DNA of 45,153 nt from a virus. Each line of letters opens with the position of its first letter. Positions within the stretch are counted from its first letter, which is position 1. A model generated the notes under the pieces. That model was not told where the DNA came from. It ran no database searches and saw only the letters and a list, made by a program, of their open reading frames with translations. Both the position numbers and the translations under genes were made by a program. The stretch spans positions 1 through 45,153 of IMG/VR virus record IMGVR_UViG_3300037042_002796, one strand, 5' to 3'. This document shows positions 16,377-23,742 of this stretch, piece after piece.

Positions 16377-18297
16377 GTTCTACCTCTATTTTGTCTTCGG
16401 CCACATTGGCCATTCTTTCTTTAACGTTTGCTTCTTGTTGGTCCTTGTGCGACTTTGCTATCATCATTTTTTGCCGTTCATCAGATTCGTTTGCTCTTAT
16501 TTGTGCCTCCATCTCCTTAAGTTTAGTTTTCATCATTTCTATTTCGATAGAAATCTCTTCTCTTTCCCCTTTTTGGGCTTCTAGTTGAAGCTTGGCCATG
16601 TTAACCTCCTGCTTCATTCTAAGTTCTTCCATTTTGGGGTCAGGTTGTGGGGGTTGTGGTTGAGCGATTAGCTCTTCCGGTCTTTCGATTTGTAAATCTC
16701 CAAATATACGCATTGCCATCGCTTGAGGGTTTAATACGTTCATCAATGGAGTTTGCATTAATTGCTGTAACGCTTGTAACTTGATAAACCTGTGAGCTTC
16801 ACTACTTTGAGTAGGGTCCGCTACTGGGATAATGTCTAACTCTTCTTCGTTGAAAATGTCTTGGCTTATCTGTATGTTTGTGTCGCTATATCTGATGAAT
16901 CTTTCTTGTGTGGAAAACTTCCCATACATATGAAACATCATCTTGAATTCTTTCTTAAGCGAACTATACAGCTTCTGGACCATCGGTTTGAACGCTCTTG
17001 TTCCTTGCTCGATAATAGCTAGCATTGTAGTTGCCGGAACGTTCTGGCCTTCAGAATCACCCATAAGGGCTTGTGTAACGAATCCTGTCTCTTTACCTGC
17101 CTCTATTAGCAGTCCCAAAAGGGAGAAGAGCACTTGTGAGGGTTCTTTAAAGGGAAGAGGCATTATCTGGTCTTGAATACGGACAGATGGAGGAATCTCT
17201 AACTGGACGAACTTCCCAAGTTCTAAATTAACGTCTCTCTTCTTAGTCTTAAACGCTTTAGTAATGAAGCCGCCTTGTTGGTTGGCTAAAGTTCCGCTAT
17301 CTATTAATTGGCGTAAAACACTAGATATTGCTTTGTTCTGATGGAAAAGTAAATGGTTAAGTCCCATTGAATGGTATTTACCTGCTGGATCATCTATGCA
17401 GTGGTAATCAATTACGTATGGTCGAGGCACAATCTTCTTGACTTTGCCTTTTGAGTTTACGTGGACGTCTTCTGATTCGTATCCAGCGTATATTCCTAAT
17501 ACTGTTCCGGAATCCTTGTGAAAACATACTATGTACGGTTCTTCATATCCGTCATCGTCTAAATCTATATAACAAAACTGTTCTAGAATTTCATATACTG
17601 GGTTTACGTCCCCTGGGTCGTTTTCGTCGCTGATATCTATGTTGAGTTTATCTAAGTCGACATCTAAAAACCTATCTGCTCTGACGTATTCAACTATTTG
17701 GTTTTTAGTCATATAATTTCTAACTGTAATCCGGCGAGCCTTTTCTATACAGCTAGTGTTGGTGTTAATTATTACGTCTTCTGGGCTAATTACTTCGCTT
17801 AATACTTTGTCTCTGTTTCCGTCAAAACTTAGTTTACGATACGCGGTTCCCCAAGCACAAAGCATTTGAATTAGTTTGTGGGACTCTAATAACCAAGAGT
17901 CTGAATCTACTAATAGGTCATATGAAAAGAAATCACTGACCATTCTAGCTTTCTGTGTCTTAATTCCCTGCGGGTCTGGGCCTAATACAGCACATTCCAC
18001 TACTTTATTGTTTCTTACTAAGTGGGGTACTAGCCTAGATGAAAGTTGCAGTGTTGCTGATGCTAATAAGGGGTATACTACTTTAGAGTGACCGTAATTT
18101 TTTGTTTGTTCCCCACTGACGTCTGCTTTAATCATCTTAAGAGCTTCTTTATTCATGTCAATCCATGATTGGCAAGACTCTTCGTCTACATTAAACCCCG
18201 CAGTAACGTCCTCTGCTATTTGTTTAAGTATGTCTTCGTCTAACTCTTCCGCAATATTTGGAGAGTCTACGAATTTTAAAAGTTGTTCAATGCTCAT
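16312..18297 (-). CDS. Portal protein, P22-like (661 aa)
   Basis: It forms the dodecameric DNA channel at the capsid vertex. The size (661 aa; P22 gp1 is 725) and motifs fit: GHSKVVYPLLASATLQLSSRL in the wing, a stem region near SPEDVIINTNT, and LMGDSEGQNVPATTMLAIIEQG, a well conserved P22-type portal segment. The last 140 residues are a charged Gln/Glu/Lys coiled coil (PQPPQPDPKMEELRMKQEV onward), which corresponds to a barrel extension. It overlaps the large terminase by one base. Confidence 0.85.
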   Translation of the reverse strand: MSIEQLLKFVDSPNIAEELDEDILKQIAEDVTAGFNVDEESCQSWIDMNKEALKMIKADVSGEQTKNYGHSKVVYPLLASATLQLSSRLVPHLVRNNKVVECAVLGPDPQGIKTQKARMVSDFFSYDLLVDSDSWLLESHKLIQMLCAWGTAYRKLSFDGNRDKVLSEVISPEDVIINTNTSCIEKARRITVRNYMTKNQIVEYVRADRFLDVDLDKLNIDISDENDPGDVNPVYEILEQFCYIDLDDDGYEEPYIVCFHKDSGTVLGIYAGYESEDVHVNSKGKVKKIVPRPYVIDYHCIDDPAGKYHSMGLNHLLFHQNKAISSVLRQLIDSGTLANQQGGFITKAFKTKKRDVNLELGKFVQLEIPPSVRIQDQIMPLPFKEPSQVLFSLLGLLIEAGKETGFVTQALMGDSEGQNVPATTMLAIIEQGTRAFKPMVQKLYSSLKKEFKMMFHMYGKFSTQERFIRYSDTNIQISQDIFNEEELDIIPVADPTQSSEAHRFIKLQALQQLMQTPLMNVLNPQAMAMRIFGDLQIERPEELIAQPQPPQPDPKMEELRMKQEVNMAKLQLEAQKGEREEISIEIEMMKTKLKEMEAQIRANESDERQKMMIAKSHKDQQEANVKERMANVAEDKIEVERERLELMARQQRNEARAETSQ

Positions 18298-19775
18298 TAG
18301 TATCCCGTTAAAAAGTCTACGTCTCTTTTTTCTTGATATTTGTCATATACATCTTGTTCTGTCAAATCGTATTCTGATGCGCTAATCATTTCAAATATGC
18401 TCAACAAGTATCTTAGCGTATCTAGTAAGTGGTCGTCCTGGTTCCTAGCTACCTTGTTAGGGTCTTTGGAATCATATCGGTATATTCTAAACTCGTCTAG
18501 GAACATATGTAGGTTAGAGAATATTTTTAGCATCCCCGAAGTCAAGTCGTTATAGACTTGTCCGATACCTGCTATAATACCGTTATGTCCTGGGTGTAAA
18601 TCCAAACCTAGACTTCGGTAATAATCAATCCGCATCCTACCGTCATCTCTTCTGCCCCCACCTGACGGGTCGGCTGCTCCGGACATCCATTCCCCACGTT
18701 GCTTGATAGCGAATACGTGTTCTGAATCTTGTACTTTCCCTTTCTTATACTCAGCGTACAAATACTTAACTTGTGTTACTGGGTCTTGGGCCATCCACAA
18801 TGCTGCTGTATTATTCCATCCAAAGTCTAACCCGTAGGCCCTAGGGAAATATTCTGGAATCTCGAACGGCTTACAAGTAATGTCTTCTTCTGATATTGGG
18901 TATACTCGACCTGAGCCTAATGCTGGGATACCTTTAGTACGAGCATCGATTTCATTAGCGGACATTTCCGCCTTCATTGTTCTCTTATCTTCTTCTGTCA
19001 AATGAGGGGCATCATCCCAAGATACCGGAATCGCAAAGCGATCTGGGTGCTCGGGATGTGTACCATCTGGAGGAAATCTGCCGTTTGGTAAATATCTTAA
19101 TGCTACGTCCGTAAGACCTTTTAATGGGGTAAATGCTAGTAACGCAATACCAGGGTCTTTAACGCCTTTAACTCCTCTTAAACGAGATATACACTCTGAG
19201 TATATTTCGCCTGGCGGTTCCTCGTCAAAGATGATATAATCTAAAGTTTCCGCTTGGAATTTCTCTCGACCCATATCAAAAGTTTTAACGGTTAACGAAC
19301 TTACTCCGCCACTTTTATGCTTAACTAGTATTTGACCTATCGCACCTGGTACCCCTGGCATCGATTTGGTATCTACTATTAATTCTTTCCTTATAAGCCC
19401 CGTTCCTGTTTCTTCCCCGACTTTACCCAGCAGAGCTTCCTGCATGGAACCTCTCCAGAGTGCGCCAGATTCACAGATTACCCAACCTTTAGGAGCTTTC
19501 TTAAACCTATGTCCTTCCCACCAATCAGGATATTCTCCTGTCATGTGGTAAGTATCTTCTGTACTAACGGTAAAAGATTTACCTGAGCCGTTACCTCCTC
19601 CTAGCATTCTGAACCTATGATTAGCTCCGGCTTTAAAGAAAGCTAAATGCTTATGGTATAGGCGTCGAGCAAAGGGTCCCTCTAGTGGGAACACTGAATC
19701 TATTAGATTGTATTTCTTGTGTTCTGTAAATGCTTGTATTGCTCGGGCAATATTAAGCAGTTGAGGTCTATTCAC
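18297..19775 (-). CDS. terL: Terminase large subunit (492 aa)
   Basis: This is the packaging motor ATPase and nuclease. Walker A is GGGNGSGKS (residues 59-67). Walker B is YIIFDEE (about 180-186), with the catalytic Glu following Asp. A coupling motif lies in LLAFTPLKG (212-220). The RNase-H-like nuclease opens with YGLDFGWNN (Asp 317), and other acidic residues occur near AADPSGGG and in the last third. The sequence is complete and overlaps the small terminase by 8 bp and the portal by 1 bp. A P22-like headful mode is likely from context but cannot be proved here. Confidence 0.92.
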   Translation of the reverse strand: MNRPQLLNIARAIQAFTEHKKYNLIDSVFPLEGPFARRLYHKHLAFFKAGANHRFRMLGGGNGSGKSFTVSTEDTYHMTGEYPDWWEGHRFKKAPKGWVICESGALWRGSMQEALLGKVGEETGTGLIRKELIVDTKSMPGVPGAIGQILVKHKSGGVSSLTVKTFDMGREKFQAETLDYIIFDEEPPGEIYSECISRLRGVKGVKDPGIALLAFTPLKGLTDVALRYLPNGRFPPDGTHPEHPDRFAIPVSWDDAPHLTEEDKRTMKAEMSANEIDARTKGIPALGSGRVYPISEEDITCKPFEIPEYFPRAYGLDFGWNNTAALWMAQDPVTQVKYLYAEYKKGKVQDSEHVFAIKQRGEWMSGAADPSGGGRRDDGRMRIDYYRSLGLDLHPGHNGIIAGIGQVYNDLTSGMLKIFSNLHMFLDEFRIYRYDSKDPNKVARNQDDHLLDTLRYLLSIFEMISASEYDLTEQDVYDKYQEKRDVDFLTGY

Positions 19776-20214
19776 TAACTATCTCGCCTTCGATGATGTG
19801 TTGAAGTTCGGGATTTTGTTCTAGCTGTGACCTAATGAATGCTAACAACTCTTCGTTTGATTGGTCATTGAGTACGTTCATTTGGTCTATATTAATCTGG
19901 GTGTTGTTTGTAATCCCTGGGGCAGTCTTATCCGTCCAACCATTACGATATTTACCTAAGTCCCTCCAGAATTGATAGTCGATATCCATCGTCTTCATCA
20001 TTCCTTGGACTCCAAGGTCTTCGTGGTGCGCATCAAATACTACTTTACCCTTGTCACAAGCTTCCGCGAATTCTGGGTGTTCTTTCTTCCATCTGTAGAA
20101 CGTCGAGCGAGCTGTACCTAAAAGAGCTATCGCTTTAGTTTCCGACGATCCTCCTGCCATTATCTTGTAGACTTCTGCACAATACTCTGGTTTGTATTCT
20201 GATTGAGCTGCCAA
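19768..20214 (-). CDS. terS: Terminase small subunit (148 aa)
   Basis: The N-terminal helix-turn-helix (YKIMAGGSSETKAIALLG, TARSTFYRWKKEHPEF) is typical of phage TerS proteins that bind the pac site. A central oligomerization helix and an acidic C-terminal tail (IIEGEIVSE) for contact with TerL follow. It lies directly before terL with an 8-bp overlap, and 1 bp separates it from the upstream coiled-coil gene. Confidence 0.85.
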   Translation of the reverse strand: MAAQSEYKPEYCAEVYKIMAGGSSETKAIALLGTARSTFYRWKKEHPEFAEACDKGKVVFDAHHEDLGVQGMMKTMDIDYQFWRDLGKYRNGWTDKTAPGITNNTQINIDQMNVLNDQSNEELLAFIRSQLEQNPELQHIIEGEIVSE

Positions 20215-20215
20215 T

Positions 20216-20476
20216 TTATAGTCTCTCTAGTATCTTATCCAATCCGATACGGATGTATCCTATGTCTTCTTTGATTGCTTTAATCTCGATAGCTGTTTCC
20301 GCTTGAGTGCGGTCCAGCCTGTGGACTTCGCGTTCCAATCTTTCTAGACGGTTGTTTAACCTGTCTTCTTCTTGCTTTCGATTGGATTCCGATTTTTGAT
20401 GTTGGTACATAAAGTAACTGGCTATAGCGCCAAATACCCAAATTATGTATTCCTTTACAGCTACTAAAAATTCCAT
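20216..20476 (-). CDS. Membrane-anchored coiled-coil protein, possible spanin-like lysis factor (86 aa)
   Basis: The start chosen is ATG at 20476, which overlaps the stop of the upstream gene by 13 bp. An N-terminal transmembrane segment (VKEYIIWVFGAIASYFMY, residues about 7-24) is followed by a charged coiled coil (25-85) with regular Leu/Ile spacing. This single-TM-plus-coil form and the position beside the holin suit an inner-membrane spanin or a holin regulator. No outer-membrane lipoprotein partner was found. Confidence 0.55.
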   Translation of the reverse strand: MEFLVAVKEYIIWVFGAIASYFMYQHQKSESNRKQEEDRLNNRLERLEREVHRLDRTQAETAIEIKAIKEDIGYIRIGLDKILERL

Positions 20477-20643
20477 TTCCAGGGTATTCCCCAAACGCTT
20501 AGTTCCGGCGTAATGTCTTCTAATTTTTTAACCTCGATACGTTGCTGTTTAACATCGTATCCCCATTTTATAAATAAATCTTCCGCTAGAGCCCAATCTC
20601 GTACTATTACTTCTTTGTCCCCTTGGAAGATTACTTTATCCAT
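20464..20643 (-). CDS. Small hypothetical lysis-region protein (59 aa)
   Basis: The start ATG at 20643 overlaps the holin stop (8 bp). The protein begins MDKVIFQGDKEVIVRDWALA and ends VWGIPWKWNF. It appears soluble and mixed alpha/beta, with no transmembrane segment. No family recognised. It is translated between holin and coiled-coil genes, so expression should follow theirs. Confidence 0.55.
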   Translation of the reverse strand: MDKVIFQGDKEVIVRDWALAEDLFIKWGYDVKQQRIEVKKLEDITPELSVWGIPWKWNF

Positions 20644-21193
20644 TCGCCTTATCCGCTGCATTTCTAATAGCCTCCCATTGTTCCTGGGTCATACCTTGCT
20701 TAAACAAAGTTCTTCTTAGTTCTGCTGCTAACACGTCTTCATTAATTGGATTTTCTGCTTTGGCTTTATCTACTTTACCTTGTTGGTAAGTAGCCATTGT
20801 TCTTTCGCCAATGTATCCACCTAGACCTACGTTTAGTAATACCCAGGCTTCTGCTGGAATAGCGTTTGGTTCTATTTGGGTGCCTAAGAAATAAAGAACA
20901 GAATTCAAGACTGGGACTATAATCCAGTTGAACCCTATCATTACTGTACACATAGTCATAAGCTTAGCTCTCCAATCGGAAAACCAAGTACCTTGATTCA
21001 TTTCAGTATTGATGATTTCTTTCTTAGCTTCGTTCTCTATTGCGTCAGCTTTGTTTTGTTCTATCTGAGCCTTAAGAACTGCTTCTTGAATTTTTGCTTC
21101 TGCTTCCGCTGCCTCTTTAGGGTCTGGGAATACTTTATTGATAATCGGTTGTAACAAGGGACCGATTAGCCCTAGAAGTGCAGAAAAACCCAT
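20636..21193 (-). CDS. Holin, 3TM type (185 aa)
   Basis: The architecture fits the phage 3TM holin family. An N-terminal hydrophobic helix (GFSALLGLIGPLLQPII, residues 2-18) is followed by a charged helical stretch (24-65), the conserved WFSDWRAKLM segment (about 70-79), two transmembrane helices (TVMIGFNWIIVPVLNSVLYFL and AWVLLNVGLGGYIG) and a basic C-terminal tail. It would permeabilize the inner membrane for endolysin release. It is the first gene of the late operon, about 135 bp downstream of the nearer late promoter. Confidence 0.75.
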   Translation of the reverse strand: MGFSALLGLIGPLLQPIINKVFPDPKEAAEAEAKIQEAVLKAQIEQNKADAIENEAKKEIINTEMNQGTWFSDWRAKLMTMCTVMIGFNWIIVPVLNSVLYFLGTQIEPNAIPAEAWVLLNVGLGGYIGERTMATYQQGKVDKAKAENPINEDVLAAELRRTLFKQGMTQEQWEAIRNAADKANG

Positions 21194-21202
21194 TGTCTAT
21201 TC

Positions 21203-21245
21203 CTTTACTAACTGGTGGCTACTAGGGGCTAGAATCTAAATCAGC
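21203..21245 (-). repeat. 43-bp dispersed leader repeat, copy 1
   Basis: Read on the minus strand, this is the late mRNA leader just before the holin. It matches 37 of 43 positions of a plus-strand copy at 23143-23185 in the early transcript. Here the repeat also forms a hairpin (21225-21230 with 21243-21248, 12-base loop). Both copies are in the sense of their transcripts. Confidence 0.75.
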
Positions 21246-21299
21246 CCCTTTAACCATTGATTTTAATCAGTTTTTTCTGATTTGAGTTCCAACCCCTAC

Positions 21300-21328
21300 G
21301 TGAGACTAGGTAGTTAATCTAATCTCAC
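21300..21328 (-). promoter_or_regulatory. Late-leader hairpin and operator-like repeat
   Basis: A 10-bp stem with one mismatch (21300-21309 with 21319-21328) lies at the expected start of the proximal late transcript. ACTAGGTAGTT occurs here (21305-21315) and again in the spacer of that promoter (21347-21357). Two direct copies, at spacer and start, are what a repressor or activator site would look like. Confidence 0.5.
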
Positions 21329-21334
21329 CCTTGG

Positions 21335-21363
21335 AGTGTAGACCATACTAGGTAGTTTGTCAA
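21335..21363 (-). promoter_or_regulatory. Late promoter, proximal
   Basis: Minus strand: TTGACA (21363-21358), 17-bp spacer, TACACT (21340-21335). An A/T-rich tract upstream of the -35 resembles an UP element. It drives the leftward late operon starting with the holin. Confidence 0.7.
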
Positions 21364-21405
21364 GTACTTATTAGAAATATTTTTTTCGCTTGACCCCTAC
21401 TATCT

Positions 21406-21434
21406 AGTATACCACCCTTTCCCTATTCTGTCAA
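21406..21434 (-). promoter_or_regulatory. Late promoter, distal
   Basis: Minus strand: TTGACA (21434-21429), 17-bp spacer, TATACT (21411-21406), near consensus. The preceding AAGTAC and A/T tract are shared with the proximal promoter. It lies at the 3' end of the HNH gene. Confidence 0.8.
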
Positions 21435-21943
21435 GTACTTTTCAATAAATATTTTCTTTCTTCTCGACTTTTATTGACATGGTCGTATTCACTTAAGTAT
21501 TGAAGGTTTTTTAAGCAGTGATACCCTCCTAGACTAGCGCACAATATGTGGTCTACCTGATAATTGTCTGGGCGATTAACGTAAAATTCTATCAGACTCT
21601 CTTTAGAGCAACACTGGCATTTTTTGTACTTAGATGCAGATTTAAGATTTTGCCTCCTGGCGTTTATTCTTTTTCGCCTATCCTTACTTGCCCAGTAGTA
21701 TTCTTTAGATTTTGCTCTCCTAACATCTCTATTATCGTCTCTATAGGCTTTCCTGGCTTCCTTGTTTTTTTCTTCATACTTTGCAGTGCGTTCTAGTATT
21801 TTTTCTTTGTTGTTCTCATAGTAAGTCTTTTGCTTAGATTTAAAACATTCTTTACAGTAATTAAACAGCCCATCTTTATTGTCAGCTTTTTTATGGAATT
21901 CATATAGCTCCTTGGATATTCTACATATTTTACAAACTTTCAT
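21431..21943 (-). CDS. HNH homing-type endonuclease 1 (170 aa)
   Basis: An N-terminal zinc finger (CKICRISKELYEF ... YCKEC) is followed by a Lys/Glu/Arg-rich helical linker and a C-terminal HNH domain with CQCC, then VDHILCASLGGYHCLKNLQYL. The layout equals that of the second HNH gene at 28157-28567, so the two are paralogs. It has its own promoter (21964-21992) and ribosome site (AAGGGGAACGAA), and its 3' end runs into the distal late promoter. It probably nicks DNA of competing phages or its own insertion site. Free-standing; no intron is evident here. Confidence 0.8.
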   Translation of the reverse strand: MKVCKICRISKELYEFHKKADNKDGLFNYCKECFKSKQKTYYENNKEKILERTAKYEEKNKEARKAYRDDNRDVRRAKSKEYYWASKDRRKRINARRQNLKSASKYKKCQCCSKESLIEFYVNRPDNYQVDHILCASLGGYHCLKNLQYLSEYDHVNKSREERKYLLKST

Positions 21944-21963
21944 TTCGTTCCCCTTAAATACAA

Positions 21964-21992
21964 AGTATAGTCTATAACCGGTCAGGGGTCAA
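21964..21992 (-). promoter_or_regulatory. Promoter of HNH gene 1
   Basis: Minus strand: TTGACC (21992-21987), 17-bp spacer, TATACT (21969-21964). Transcription would begin about 15 bases before the AAGGGG ribosome site and start codon. Confidence 0.75.
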
Positions 21993-22396
21993 GCCTTCGT
22001 TACGATTTAGTTTTCTTTTGAATAACACATTTAAGGGTCCCCTACGCCGCCCCGACCGAACATCACCCTATTGCCCCTCCCCCCTCCCAAGCAAAACCAG
22101 GCTGAAACGCAGCCAATCAACTGAGACAACACAGTCATTGGGCAGACTCACTGACCAGTGACTTAGCTAAGTCATTGATTGTATTAACTTGTTAACTGCT
22201 AAGTCTGATTATTAATATAACCAGACCTAACGCATTAGTATTGGTGGGACAATGGTACCGTATGGCTGGGGAGGAGAACACGCGACAGAAGGGTTGAGGC
22301 CATCATATATAGTAGATACAGGGGCAGTATCCTAGTACGATACACGTACGTAAACTATTGATTAATAGTTAGTATAAAAATATTTATTAGTTTCAC
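21993..22396. other. Non-coding control region, candidate origin/operator
   Basis: About 400 bases without a credible gene lie between the divergent transcription units. They hold a C-rich tract (22060-22090) and a cluster of palindromes: TCACTGACCAGTGA at 22148-22161 and a perfect 14-mer GACTTAGCTAAGTC at 22160-22173, flanked by two AGTCATTG direct repeats (22133-22140, 22170-22177). An inverted repeat AACTATT-4-AATAGTT follows at 22353-22370. A replication origin or a regulator-binding region is plausible. There is no direct proof. Confidence 0.5.
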
Positions 22397-22424
22397 TTGA
22401 CATTAAATATATTAGTGCCATACT
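22397..22424 (+). promoter_or_regulatory. Early promoter
   Basis: TTGACA (22397-22402) and CATACT (22419-22424) are 16 bp apart, with an A/T-rich tract (AAAATATTTATTAG) just upstream. It lies about 45 bp before the first early gene. The -10 is imperfect and a shifted 18-bp reading (TACTAA) is possible. Confidence 0.65.
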
Positions 22425-22468
22425 AATAGTAACAGTACAGTAATTGTACAGTAACTAAGGGGAATGAC

Positions 22469-22609
22469 ATGAGGATATACACGATAGAGGAAATCAGAAA
22501 CATGTATGTCGAAGGCAATGGTTACTCTAGCTTTTATGAGTATCTGAAGGGAGAGTATGTACCTTGCTTTGATGAAGAGTTAAACTTTTTGGGGTATTGT
22601 CATGACTAA
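22469..22609 (+). CDS. Small early protein (46 aa)
   Basis: First gene of the early operon. An AAGGGGAATGAC ribosome site precedes ATG at 22469. The protein, MRIYTIEEIRNMYVEGNGYS..., is acidic and ends in a CHD. No family is recognised. Position suggests an immediate-early host-modulating protein. The stop overlaps the next start by 8 bp. Confidence 0.6.
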   Translation: MRIYTIEEIRNMYVEGNGYSSFYEYLKGEYVPCFDEELNFLGYCHD

Positions 22610-22763
22610 GTATATATTTTGGGCAGATAGTATAGACGGTCTGCGAGTGGATATAGAAGTACTGGCTATAAACTATACAGCAGCTAGACAGAAGGTGTTG
22701 AAGTGTATAGCGTTACGTTCAGAATTTAAACACCCAGTTAGGGGGAGAAAGCCATCATGGTAG
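22602..22763 (+). CDS. Small early protein (53 aa)
   Basis: Starts MTKYIFWADSIDGLRVDIEV and ends in a basic tail (HPVRGRKPSW). Mixed alpha/beta, soluble. Overlaps its neighbours by 8 and 7 bp, which argues for a real, translation-coupled gene. Unknown function. Confidence 0.6.
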   Translation: MTKYIFWADSIDGLRVDIEVLAINYTAARQKVLKCIALRSEFKHPVRGRKPSW

Positions 22764-22894
22764 AAGAAATACTAGAGCTAAGAAGTAAGGGGCTCACGAT
22801 ATCAGAGATTTCACACAAGACTGGATATAGTATTACAAGAGTGTGTGAAGTGATTAGGGCGCAGAACGATAAAGACATAGCGGAGGACAATTAA
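22757..22894 (+). CDS. Small helix-turn-helix protein (45 aa)
   Basis: The segment LRSKGLTISEISHKTGYSITRVCEVIR (about residues 8-34) fits a helix-turn-helix like those of resolvase and sigma-4 domains. With so little else in the protein it would act as a small DNA-binding regulator, a candidate for early-to-late control. It overlaps the previous gene by 7 bp; the next starts one base after its stop. Confidence 0.6.
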   Translation: MVEEILELRSKGLTISEISHKTGYSITRVCEVIRAQNDKDIAEDN

Positions 22895-22895
22895 G

Positions 22896-23033
22896 ATGTA
22901 CACATTAAGACAAATACTCAAGCTGATGTTAGAGGATGGGTATACAATAGTTCAAGTATCTGAAGATATGTATAGAATAAATGGTAAGATATATTCAGAG
23001 GCTTACATTAGAAACAATTATTGGAGTATATGA
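22896..23033 (+). CDS. Small early protein (45 aa)
   Basis: MYTLRQILKLMLEDGYTIVQV... has a helix followed by beta strands, and ends NNYWSI. The pattern could fit a tiny winged or beta-hairpin protein, but no family is recognised. It begins directly after the helix-turn-helix gene; GGAGG lies 8 bases upstream of its start. Confidence 0.55.
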   Translation: MYTLRQILKLMLEDGYTIVQVSEDMYRINGKIYSEAYIRNNYWSI

Positions 23034-23034
23034 G

Positions 23035-23115
23035 ATGCAAATATTAGGTGGAATATTGGTTATGTGCGCAACGGTGGCGTTTCTATACTTGTACTTTAAT
23101 GCGATGATAGTATGA
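23035..23115 (+). CDS. Single-pass membrane microprotein (26 aa)
   Basis: MQILGGILVMCATVAFLYLYFNAMIV is nearly all hydrophobic; one transmembrane helix. The start lies one base after the preceding stop. Short phage membrane peptides of this sort can act on host membrane processes. Reality rests on tight packing and start placement only. Confidence 0.4.
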   Translation: MQILGGILVMCATVAFLYLYFNAMIV

Positions 23116-23142
23116 AGATATTTTAGAGGGCTCAGATAAAGA

Positions 23143-23185
23143 GCTGATTTAGATTCTAACCCCTAATGGGCACTAGTTTGTAAAG
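23143..23185 (+). repeat. 43-bp dispersed leader repeat, copy 2
   Basis: Counterpart of the sequence before the holin (21203-21245, opposite strand), 37 of 43 identical. It lies in a 147-bp gap between two early genes, just upstream of a weak promoter candidate. The hairpin of copy 1 is not preserved here. Confidence 0.75.
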
Positions 23186-23200
23186 ATTGTGTAAAGATAC

Positions 23201-23229
23201 TGTACAAATAATGAACGATGTACCATACT
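23201..23229 (+). promoter_or_regulatory. Weak early promoter candidate
   Basis: TGTACA (23201-23206), 17 bp, CATACT (23224-23229). The stretch CCATACTAATA is repeated from the first early promoter (22418-22428), which supports it as a functional -10 region. Confidence 0.4.
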
Positions 23230-23262
23230 AATAATAAGAGAACAAATAACGGAGCGACGAAT

Positions 23263-23412
23263 ATGAGAGCGAAATCGTGGGAGCAAGAGGGATTATGGTA
23301 TTGGCATATAATTGATGAGGACGGAGATGAGGTAGCTTGTGCAACAAAAGGGAACGAATCAAGAGAAGATTGCAGAGAAGAAATGTACGCGGCGTTAAGT
23401 GATTGGGAGTAA
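23263..23412 (+). CDS. Small early protein (49 aa)
   Basis: I place the start at ATG 23263, preceded by GGAGCGACGAAT, rather than the in-frame ATG at 23218, which lies on the promoter-like sequence. The protein (WEQEGLWYWHIIDEDGDEVACATKG) is acidic and aromatic, with a strand-turn-strand followed by a helix, similar to small phage proteins of unknown role. Confidence 0.55.
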   Translation: MRAKSWEQEGLWYWHIIDEDGDEVACATKGNESREDCREEMYAALSDWE

Positions 23413-23416
23413 CATC

Positions 23417-23569
23417 ATGAAGTACTACAAAACGTGGCAAGAGGCATTCTTAGAATTTATTTCGCTGTATGGGCATAACTACAAAGACAGTTACAACTTA
23501 GCAGCAGAGTTTGAACAACATTTACAGAAGAATAACAAAAACGTATACTACTTGAGGATATCAAAATGA
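23417..23569 (+). CDS. Small early protein (50 aa)
   Basis: MKYYKTWQEAFLEFISLYGHNY... has a helical body and a basic tail ending LRISK. It starts 4 bp after the previous stop; the last codons overlap the next start by 4 bp. No family recognised. Confidence 0.55.
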   Translation: MKYYKTWQEAFLEFISLYGHNYKDSYNLAAEFEQHLQKNNKNVYYLRISK

Positions 23570-23742
23570 AAGACGACCTAAAATGGTGGGACCAATTTTA
23601 TACTGAATTAGAAGCAGGGTTAACGAGGTATAATCGTCCTAAAGATTGGAAAGAGAGAGCAGCTAATGCTGGTACTAGACATATAAAACCAGTGCGGAAC
23701 CAAAAAGAAGGGCTGACAAGAAACGGAGAGCATCATGAATAA
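23566..23742 (+). CDS. Small early protein (58 aa)
   Basis: MKDDLKWWDQFYTELEAGLTRYN... is Trp-rich at the start and strongly basic at the C-terminus. Unknown function. It overlaps the ClpX-like gene start by 8 bp, so coupled translation is likely. Confidence 0.55.
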   Translation: MKDDLKWWDQFYTELEAGLTRYNRPKDWKERAANAGTRHIKPVRNQKEGLTRNGEHHE

